Positions 1 to 5,739 of a stretch of DNA of 5,739 bases are shown here, piece by piece (position 1 is the first letter of the stretch; every line of letters begins with the position of its first letter). Under the pieces are notes generated by a model that worked only from the letters and a program-made list of their open reading frames with translations, was not told where the DNA came from and made no database searches. The DNA is from a bacterium (GTDB taxonomy: Bacteria > UBA9089 > UBA9088). The position numbers were made by a program, and so were the translations under genes. The stretch spans positions 1 through 5,739 of the forward strand of contig JBFLYE010000022.1 of the NCBI GenBank assembly GCA_040756715.1, in the 5' to 3' direction.

Positions 1-426
1 GCTCCTAAGCAAAGTGGAGCACACACTATTTATGCAAGATTTCCTGGGGATACCTTTTATAAACCAAGCCAAATACAAGGGACATTAACGGTAACTCTTA
101 TTTCAAACCTAAATGTAAACCCCTCCCCCTTTGACCCTTACTCTGAAAATGCAAGCCTTGCTATTTCTTACTATTTATACGAACCAGCCAAGGTAACCAT
201 CAATATCACCAAAGACGACAAGCTGGTAAAAACCCTGATTAGCCTGGCAGATCGACCAGCGGGAAATCAAACTGAGGTATGGTATGGCACAATTGATAAA
301 AGCGAAATCAACCCCTATGACATCCTCATTGCCCCTCCGGGAAGTTATAAAATAAAGGTCATTGCCAAGCCAAACAATGGCTTAGGAGAGGATAGCAAGG
401 AAATTGATAATGTTGTGGTGAAATGA
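1..426 (+). CDS. C-terminal fragment of a secreted multidomain protein with Ig-like and FlgD-like domains (5' partial)
   Basis: The frame is open from the first base to a TGA at 424-426, giving 141 residues; the start is upstream of the window. The first ~35 residues resemble the end of a bacterial Ig-like repeat (the GAHTIYARFPGD pattern, then Y-x-P-S and a TLTVT strand). From about residue 37 the sequence (LNVNPSPFDPY, then SLAISYYLYEPAKVTINI, and GSYKIKVIA near the end) follows the FlgD-type Ig-like pattern, in which an N-P-x-P-F-x-P segment leads into a beta sandwich. Such modules occur at the C-terminal ends of large exported proteins; no catalytic motif is visible. Its stop overlaps the next gene's start (ATGATGA at 423-429), which suggests one transcript with translational coupling. 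The reading frame is certain from length and composition; the domain family is inferred from pattern only. Confidence 0.8.
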   Translation, partial: APKQSGAHTIYARFPGDTFYKPSQIQGTLTVTLISNLNVNPSPFDPYSENASLAISYYLYEPAKVTINITKDDKLVKTLISLADRPAGNQTEVWYGTIDKSEINPYDILIAPPGSYKIKVIAKPNNGLGEDSKEIDNVVVK

Positions 427-1292
427 TGAAAAGGCTAATCTTTGTTCTGTTCTTGCTAGGCTGTGGAGGGTGTTATAAATTTTTGGTTAATCCATATGAT
501 GCGGTTATGTGGCCTTCGGGAAGGTATTATGTTAATTATAACTTTATCATTCAAGCCCCTGAAGGTGCAAGTGATATAACCCTATACCTTCCCTTTCCCC
601 ATTACAAGGGAAAGCCGGATATGAAGATATTAAGGTGGTTAAAAGAAAACCTTACTTCTGCTTTAAATAATGCAAAGAATTGTCACAATGAAAGCATCAA
701 AGATTATGAAAATCATTGTAAAAGAAATAAGGCGTGGTATAAGGAGCATGGATTGAGCGATGAGGAGTATAAAAGGGCAATGAAGCAGTTTTATGAAGAA
801 AAGGTCTCTCCTGAGGAAGAAAAGATAAAATATTATTCAAATTTCAAAATGGATTTAATAAACACAGAATATGGCAAGATGCTATATATATATATACCTC
901 ATCTCTTAAAAAAGGAGGAAACAGAAAATATTAGATTTAGTAGTAATACAAAGGCAGATTCATCCCGACCCATCAAAATCAACCGAAAGACTGTAATTGA
1001 TGACTACAAGCTTACCTATGAGGAGAAGATAAAGCCTGAGAGTGCTTATGCTCCAGGATGGCTTGTTTGTAAAATCCTCAATATGCCTATGTATGTTAAG
1101 TTTGAAGGAAAGGAATTAAGGGTAGGGTTTATTTATGATATTTCTGAAGAGGAGCATCATGGAGGCTCTGTTCCTTTCTTTCAGTATGAGGGCCCAGTGG
1201 GAAAAGAGAAATATCATCAATATATTTTTACCAAATCTGGCTGGTACTGGATGCCAGTAGGAAAAAAATTAACAGAAAAGGAGGAAAAATGA
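423..1292 (+). CDS. Predicted lipoprotein of unknown function
   Basis: This encodes 289 residues. The N-terminus (MMKRLIFVLFLLGCGGC) has a basic n-region, a short hydrophobic core and a lipobox-like LLGC ending at Cys14; a second Cys follows at 17. It is probably exported and lipid-anchored. The mature part begins with a beta-type stretch (residues ~35-57), followed by a charged, Lys/Glu-rich and probably helical segment (~68-136) with two Cys at 87 and 99. The second half mixes short strands and aromatic residues, ending in a GWYWMPVGKK segment and an acidic/basic tail. I recognise no family and no catalytic motif. Either ATG at 423 or ATG at 426 could be the start; the second gives a more typical MKR signal peptide. 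There is no good ribosome binding site close upstream, so translation probably depends on coupling to the preceding gene, whose stop overlaps the start. The next gene begins one base after this stop, suggesting joint expression. Confidence 0.82.
   Translation: MMKRLIFVLFLLGCGGCYKFLVNPYDAVMWPSGRYYVNYNFIIQAPEGASDITLYLPFPHYKGKPDMKILRWLKENLTSALNNAKNCHNESIKDYENHCKRNKAWYKEHGLSDEEYKRAMKQFYEEKVSPEEEKIKYYSNFKMDLINTEYGKMLYIYIPHLLKKEETENIRFSSNTKADSSRPIKINRKTVIDDYKLTYEEKIKPESAYAPGWLVCKILNMPMYVKFEGKELRVGFIYDISEEEHHGGSVPFFQYEGPVGKEKYHQYIFTKSGWYWMPVGKKLTEKEEK
883..896 (+). repeat. (TA)7 dinucleotide tract inside the lipoprotein gene
   Basis: Seven uninterrupted TA units encode part of an LYIYIP segment. 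Dinucleotide tracts in coding sequence can slip and shift the frame. Here the frame is intact. Seven units is short and the region is AT-rich, so this may be chance. Confidence 0.6.
1280..1284 (+). promoter_or_regulatory. Ribosome binding site for the phospholipase-like gene
   Basis: GGAGG lies 9 bases before the ATG at 1294 and inside the last codons of the lipoprotein gene. It supports 1294 as the start. An ATG at 1289 is also near but reads only ATG-AAA-TGA, so it cannot start the long protein. Confidence 0.8.
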
Positions 1293-1293
1293 A

Positions 1294-4200
1294 ATGAGAA
1301 AGCTGTTTTTGAGCTTAATGCTTGTATTTGGGTTAAGGGATGGATTTTCTTGGGGTCCAATTACCCATTATTGGCTAACCCAAGATTCAGTATCTTCCGG
1401 GAATGAGGCAATGTTTATTAACAGTATGAACCCAGACCTATTCTGGGCAGGTGGTGGGGATGATCTTCCTTCTATCTTTAGGCTCTATAAAAAGGAATGG
1501 GGAAATAGGGCACATTGCCCTCTTCCAAGCCTTACAATAACAGACCCTAGAAACGAGAATTATAACTTTTCCGACGACAAAGAAAACTTTGCCTATATTA
1601 TGAAGCTCTGTTTAGGATATGCTAGTGATTCTTACTGGAAGGGCTTTGGCGCACACATTGTAGGAGACTGGGTTGCCCACGATAGAAAATTTCTTGGGCT
1701 ACCTGAGCACGATCTTGATAAATGGAAGAAAGGATTAAAGCAATACCATGCAAATATAGAATATGATATGGATTATTACCTCTACCTTACCAGGGGAGGG
1801 GTTGCAGAAAATGCTGCCCAGAGGATAAGAATAAATACAAACCCAGAGCTTATCTGGAGGGCATTGGTGAATAAGAGGCTGATTGAGTTAAAGAGAAACC
1901 CTCCTCCTGACTTAACAGACAAAACAGATAGAGGGTTTAAAAATAGAGCTATTAGCGATGTCAACTCTGAATGCCCCATAGAAGACATAATCTCATCCAT
2001 TGATACTTGGGGATTTCTTGTTCATTGTCGGCAATTTCAATGTGCAATAAGAAGGGGTAGACAAGCCTTTCTTGCTGACTGGCCAGGAACAGGGACAGGA
2101 AAGATTGCCCGAGAAAACTATGATATTTCAAAAACAGTTATCTCTAACTGGCTCAATAACCCAACCCCAAAGGGAGTTTCTTCCATAACTGTTTCTCCCA
2201 GGCCTAAAGATATCTCAGGTGGAAATATGGATGACGATATGAAGATATGGCTTGAGGCGATTAAAAAGGCAAGAGATGAAGGAATCTTACAGAGATACTT
2301 TGTCTCCAATCAGAATAACTGCTATGAGATTGAGATTTATTGTTCAAATGAGACAAGGCTTTCTCAGATATTTGAGGAAACAATCCTTGCCCACAAAACC
2401 AACCCTACCTCTGACTCTGACCTTGTCCTTGCCCAGGTTATGGAGAAGGTCTTCCTTAAGCCATACATTACCTCTGACTACAACCCCCCAACCATTGCCA
2501 ACCTTACACCAGCACAAGGCCAAGTGGGAGGAAAGCCAACCATATCCGCCCATATCACTGATGATAAATCTGGGGTTGGCTTAATTACATTAAAGCTTGA
2601 TGACCAAGAGGTTTCTCCCAGCTTTTCTATCCAAACCGGCATCCTCTCCTATACCCCTCCCTCTCCCCTATCCTCAGGAACCCATACCCTATTCCTGCAA
2701 GCCCTTGACAATGCAGGTAATCCTGCATATCCCGAAAGGGCAACCTTTACCGTAGTTCCTCTGGGAACCATCACAGGAAGGGTAACCCTGGTTGAAACAG
2801 GAAGTCCGACAAAAGGGGTATTGATTGAGGTATTGCAAAATGGTATTGTTAAGGGCTCGGCGACAACAAATAGTAATGGAACATATTCAATTCCTGTTTT
2901 CCCTGGGGTATATAATCTAAGGGCTTCGATAAATGGCATTGTTCAAACAAAGAATATTACTGTCAACCCGAACCAAACAGGCATTGTTAATTTTAGCTTT
3001 AATGGGTATCTTTATAAATATTATTACAAAAATATTTATGTTAAATCAAGAAAGGGGAAGAATTATAGAGATTTTATTGTTCCTCTTGATTCAGGTTATA
3101 ACATATACAATTGGAGATCATTTTATACCTATAGATCAGAAAGAAGCCGTGATGATGGGTCATATGTTGACTGGCCTAATAATATCTTTCAAATTAAGGC
3201 AAGGCTTGATGGAAAATGGTGGAGAAAGGCAGTATATAATGCTTTTTATGGGGTTGATGCTAAAAAACCCCTTCAAGGAGAACCTGATGGTGTATATGGA
3301 GGGAATAACAGCAAAACAATTGATGAAAGGTCTTGTGGATATGAGGTAAGGACATTCTACCTTTACCCATCTTTATCAAAATACAAGATATACAAAGCAG
3401 ATTGCCGGATTCACTTGGCAGAGAATGCAGGCTGGACAAGCTGGATTGATTATGAAAACAATAGATTGGTAATCGAGGTTAGGCTATATGGATATACTTG
3501 GAAGTTCTTGTGGTGGAGGAAAACAAAAGAGGGTCGTCTTTATGCAACATTCTATGTCTATGGCAAGCTTTTTTCCTCAAAAACACAATCTATGGCTTCT
3601 CTGCCGATGGGCTTATTTGAACAAAAACCAAAAGCCAAAAAACCAAAGGTTTTTATCAAACCTAAGATTATGAGTAATAAGGCAAGTAATGAGGTAAGCT
3701 ATTCAATTATTCTTAAGGATGTTGAGGAAGATTTGGTTGAGGCAAGAATGGGGATAGCCTTTGACTCAGAAAAGGTGAAGATAAAAGAGATAAAGCCGCC
3801 TCTATTCGAAGAAGAAGAGGGTTCAATAAGCTCAATGGCTATTCAAGAAGAGGAAGAACCTAAAGAGGGCATCTTCCTTAATTCAGAAATAGATAATCAA
3901 AAGGGAGAGGCAAACATAGAAGCAGCGATTGTTTTCAATGAAATAATGTATTCTACGGATACCACAACCCCACCTTCAACCTCTACCCAAGGCATCCAAA
4001 ATATGGCAATACAAGAAGAGGAAAACATCCTTCCCTTGGCAGACCTTATTATTGCCTTTCCCAAAACAATGGCTCTTTCAGAAGGTGATATTTTATCCTC
4101 TATCTCTCTTTCTTCTATAGAACTCAAAGATTCTACGGGAAAAACAATTGATGTAGAAATAGAAAAACCCGAAGCAAAACCCATAATCCCAGAAAAGACA

Positions 4201-4488
4201 GAGCTTTTTCCATCCTTTCCCAATCCAGCCAAGGATGGGGTTTGGATTCCCTTTAACCTAGCAAAGGATGCCAATGTAGAGGTTAATATCTTTAATATCC
4301 TAGGCCAAAAAATAAGGACAATAAAGGTAGGACAAAGAAAGGCTGGACAATATACCCAGGCAAAGGAAGGTAGTGCGATATTCTGGGATTTAAAAAATAA
4401 TGCTTTACAAAAGGTTTCAAAAGGATTATACTTTTATAAATTAAAGGCAGATGATTTTTCTGCCATAAAATCAATGGTTGTCCAATAA
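1294..4488 (+). CDS. Secreted zinc-dependent phospholipase C / S1-P1 nuclease-type protein with multidomain C-terminal extension
   Basis: This encodes 1064 residues. Residues 1-19 form a signal peptide; cleavage after Ser19 would leave Trp20 as the mature N-terminus. The first domain (~20-270) shows the zinc ligand series of the phospholipase C / P1 nuclease superfamily: W20-G-P-I-T-H25, D56/D57 in GGGDDLPS, H74, H121-x3-D125-x3-H129 in AHIVGDWVAHD, and H152-x3-E156. Members use a trinuclear zinc site to cleave phosphodiester bonds of phospholipids or nucleic acids; which substrate applies here cannot be told. Next are an Ig-like domain (~396-489, with a DNAGNP motif), a carboxypeptidase-regulatory-like domain (~491-569, starting GTITGRV), a Tyr/Trp-rich unassigned region (~570-770), a Lys/Pro linker, a cohesin-like region (~785-965) and a C-terminal FlgD/sorting-tail-like domain (~970-1064, with FPNP at 975-978 and GLYFYKLKA near the end). 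Stand-alone family members are far shorter, usually a few hundred residues. The product is probably exported and held at the surface or released. ATG 1294 is supported by GGAGG at 1280-1284. Confidence 0.88.
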   Translation: MRKLFLSLMLVFGLRDGFSWGPITHYWLTQDSVSSGNEAMFINSMNPDLFWAGGGDDLPSIFRLYKKEWGNRAHCPLPSLTITDPRNENYNFSDDKENFAYIMKLCLGYASDSYWKGFGAHIVGDWVAHDRKFLGLPEHDLDKWKKGLKQYHANIEYDMDYYLYLTRGGVAENAAQRIRINTNPELIWRALVNKRLIELKRNPPPDLTDKTDRGFKNRAISDVNSECPIEDIISSIDTWGFLVHCRQFQCAIRRGRQAFLADWPGTGTGKIARENYDISKTVISNWLNNPTPKGVSSITVSPRPKDISGGNMDDDMKIWLEAIKKARDEGILQRYFVSNQNNCYEIEIYCSNETRLSQIFEETILAHKTNPTSDSDLVLAQVMEKVFLKPYITSDYNPPTIANLTPAQGQVGGKPTISAHITDDKSGVGLITLKLDDQEVSPSFSIQTGILSYTPPSPLSSGTHTLFLQALDNAGNPAYPERATFTVVPLGTITGRVTLVETGSPTKGVLIEVLQNGIVKGSATTNSNGTYSIPVFPGVYNLRASINGIVQTKNITVNPNQTGIVNFSFNGYLYKYYYKNIYVKSRKGKNYRDFIVPLDSGYNIYNWRSFYTYRSERSRDDGSYVDWPNNIFQIKARLDGKWWRKAVYNAFYGVDAKKPLQGEPDGVYGGNNSKTIDERSCGYEVRTFYLYPSLSKYKIYKADCRIHLAENAGWTSWIDYENNRLVIEVRLYGYTWKFLWWRKTKEGRLYATFYVYGKLFSSKTQSMASLPMGLFEQKPKAKKPKVFIKPKIMSNKASNEVSYSIILKDVEEDLVEARMGIAFDSEKVKIKEIKPPLFEEEEGSISSMAIQEEEEPKEGIFLNSEIDNQKGEANIEAAIVFNEIMYSTDTTTPPSTSTQGIQNMAIQEEENILPLADLIIAFPKTMALSEGDILSSISLSSIELKDSTGKTIDVEIEKPEAKPIIPEKTELFPSFPNPAKDGVWIPFNLAKDANVEVNIFNILGQKIRTIKVGQRKAGQYTQAKEGSAIFWDLKNNALQKVSKGLYFYKLKADDFSAIKSMVVQ
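3835..4026 (+). repeat. Two copies of a short MAIQEEE peptide repeat within the cohesin-like region
   Basis: MAIQEEEE (from Met848, bases 3835-3858) and MAIQEEEN (from Met904, bases 4003-4026) lie 56 residues apart. Within the shared MAIQEEE codons the two DNA copies differ only at third positions of the Ala and Ile codons. Both sit in low-complexity, acidic or Ser/Thr-rich stretches that interrupt the cohesin-like strands, so they look like repeated loop insertions. Their function is unknown. Confidence 0.7.
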
Positions 4489-4509
4489 GGGTAAAAGGCA
4501 TATTCTATT

Positions 4510-4535
4510 TTTACAAAAAAATCTTTACAAAAAAA
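4510..4535 (+). repeat. 12-base direct repeat in the leader of the 23S gene
   Basis: TTTACAAAAAAA occurs at 4510-4521 and again at 4524-4535, 14 bases start to start. TTTACA resembles a -35 box. The second copy sits 17 bases before TATAGG (4547-4552), a possible weak alternative -10. The repeat may be a duplicated promoter element or an A-tract upstream (UP-like) element; slippage in AT-rich DNA is also possible. Confidence 0.55.
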
Positions 4536-4536
4536 C

Positions 4537-4566
4537 ACGACAAAGATATAGGGTTTAAGTTATAAT
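4537..4566 (+). promoter_or_regulatory. Probable promoter of the 23S rRNA gene
   Basis: A perfect TATAAT at 4561-4566 is preceded, with an 18-base spacer, by ACGACA (4537-4542), which matches four of six bases of the sigma70 -35 consensus TTGACA. A-rich tracts just upstream (4516-4535) resemble UP elements of rRNA promoters. Transcription would begin near 4573, about 54 bases before the mature 23S end and before the boxA at 4584. This position fits a dedicated 23S promoter. The assignment is by consensus only. Confidence 0.6.
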
Positions 4567-4582
4567 TTTTTAGACTAAAAAA
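4566..4582. promoter_or_regulatory. Near-perfect palindrome at the predicted transcription start
   Basis: TTTTTTAG (4566-4573) and CTAAAAAA (4575-4582) are exact inverted repeats separated by one base. It overlaps the last base of the -10 box and the predicted start site. It could be a protein-binding site or a weak RNA hairpin. It is AT-rich, so chance is a real alternative. Confidence 0.4.
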
Positions 4583-4583
4583 C

Positions 4584-4596
4584 TGTTCTTTGAGAA
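4584..4596 (+). promoter_or_regulatory. rRNA boxA-type antitermination signal
   Basis: TGTTCTTTGAGAA closely resembles the boxA element (TGTTCTTTGAAAA type) found in rRNA leaders and 16S-23S spacers of many bacteria. There it recruits NusB and ribosomal protein S10 so that RNA polymerase resists Rho termination. It lies about 31 bases before the mature 23S start and shortly after the predicted transcription start, as expected for an rRNA leader. The match is visible directly; its function is inferred from the family. Confidence 0.7.
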
Positions 4597-4626
4597 GTGA
4601 ATATTAGGGTAATCTGTGGTAGCACG

Positions 4627-5484
<858 letters not shown>

Positions 5485-5739
5485 AAGCCCGAACTTTAGG
5501 ATTATTTTAAAAAGGGGCTTGGGGAAAAAATTTTAGAGGCTATCCATTTTATCCTTTTATTCAAATTTGGAATCTTTACCCTATTTTAAATTGGCAGGGA
5601 GAAAGAAAAATAAAAATGCTTCCTAAAAGGGAGGGGAGGTGATATATAGTATCTTCCATTACTTAGTGCAAAAATAGATAGGGTTGTGTTTATCTGTTAA
5701 AAATTCATCCACCTTTTAAGAAATTTTGAATTCTAAATT
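5485..5739 (+). other. AT-rich sequence replacing the expected 23S continuation; no gene recognised
   Basis: The expected continuation of 23S (GGGCG, then the GACCCGAAACC block) is absent. Instead the sequence opens with a hairpin: AAGCCC (5485-5490) and CTTT (5494-5497) pair with AAAG (5511-5514) and GGGCTT (5515-5520), with a GAA bulge. Further hairpins are CTTCCT/AGGGAG (5619-5633), GATA/TATC with GGAG/TTCC (5635-5657), and AATAGATA/TATCTGTT (5673-5680 with 5691-5698, one GU pair). No ORF of useful length exists on either strand. I could not identify the conserved core of a group I intron or a GUGYG group II start. It may be part of an intron or intervening sequence, the flank of a broken 23S copy, or an assembly join. 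Confidence 0.55.

Noticed and set aside
1782-4501. Several ORFs of 61-138 residues in other frames or on the minus strand within the phospholipase-like gene
   Set aside because: They overlap a continuous 1064-residue frame with recognisable domains, lack convincing ribosome binding sites, and are shadows of it.
4489-4560. Terminator after the phospholipase-like gene
   Set aside because: No GC-rich inverted repeat with a T-run is visible, so none is annotated; read-through into the 23S gene cannot be excluded.
5485-5530. Possible rho-independent terminator ending the 23S region
   Set aside because: The hairpin at 5485-5520 is followed by GGGGAAAAAA, not directly by a T-run, and a terminator inside 23S would be unexpected.
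5634-5642. GGGAGGTGA, a strong Shine-Dalgarno-like sequence
   Set aside because: No start codon with an open frame follows at a suitable distance; the nearest frames stop at once (ATA TAG).
5521-5739. Group I intron core
   Set aside because: An AAATTGGCAGGG stretch and a GATATATAGT stretch faintly recall conserved intron elements, but the matches are poor and no consistent P3-P7 pairing could be built by eye.

Overview
The window looks like an AT-rich piece of a metagenome-type bacterial genome from an uncultured, poorly described lineage. All genes lie on the + strand. The secreted proteins are mosaics of beta-sandwich modules (Ig-like, carboxypeptidase-regulatory-like, cohesin-like, FlgD/sorting-tail-like). 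The FPNP-containing C-terminal tail is of the kind known from Bacteroidota type IX secretion cargo and from several candidate phyla. I cannot fix the phylum by eye; the partial 23S rRNA here would settle it by alignment.

Layout. Positions 1-426 are the 3' end of a large secreted or surface protein whose start lies outside the window. Its stop overlaps the start of a predicted lipoprotein of unknown function (423-1292). One base after that stop comes a 1064-residue secreted protein (1294-4488) whose N-terminal ~270 residues are a zinc-dependent phospholipase C / S1-P1 nuclease-type domain, with the Trp, His and Asp/Glu metal ligands readable in order. It is followed by an Ig-like domain, a carboxypeptidase-regulatory-like domain, an unassigned Tyr/Trp-rich region, a cohesin-like region and a C-terminal sorting/FlgD-like domain. 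The three genes are packed tightly enough to be one cotranscribed unit making extracytoplasmic proteins. No terminator hairpin is visible after 4488.

A 138-base spacer (4489-4626) holds a direct repeat, a good -10 box (TATAAT), a palindrome and an rRNA-type boxA. The 5' end of a 23S rRNA gene follows, beginning at about 4627. No 16S or tRNA gene precedes it, so this 23S appears to be unlinked and to have its own promoter and antitermination leader. The 23S carries a long extra hairpin at helix 25 (5262-5388), a classic site of intervening sequences.

At about 5485, corresponding to roughly E. coli 23S position 645, recognisable 23S sequence stops. It is replaced by at least 255 bases of AT-rich, hairpin-containing sequence with no good ORF. 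This could be an intron or intervening sequence interrupting the gene, a broken 23S copy, or an assembly join; the window ends before this can be decided. The most interesting items are the multidomain phospholipase-like protein, the unlinked 23S, and its two departures from the normal 23S plan.
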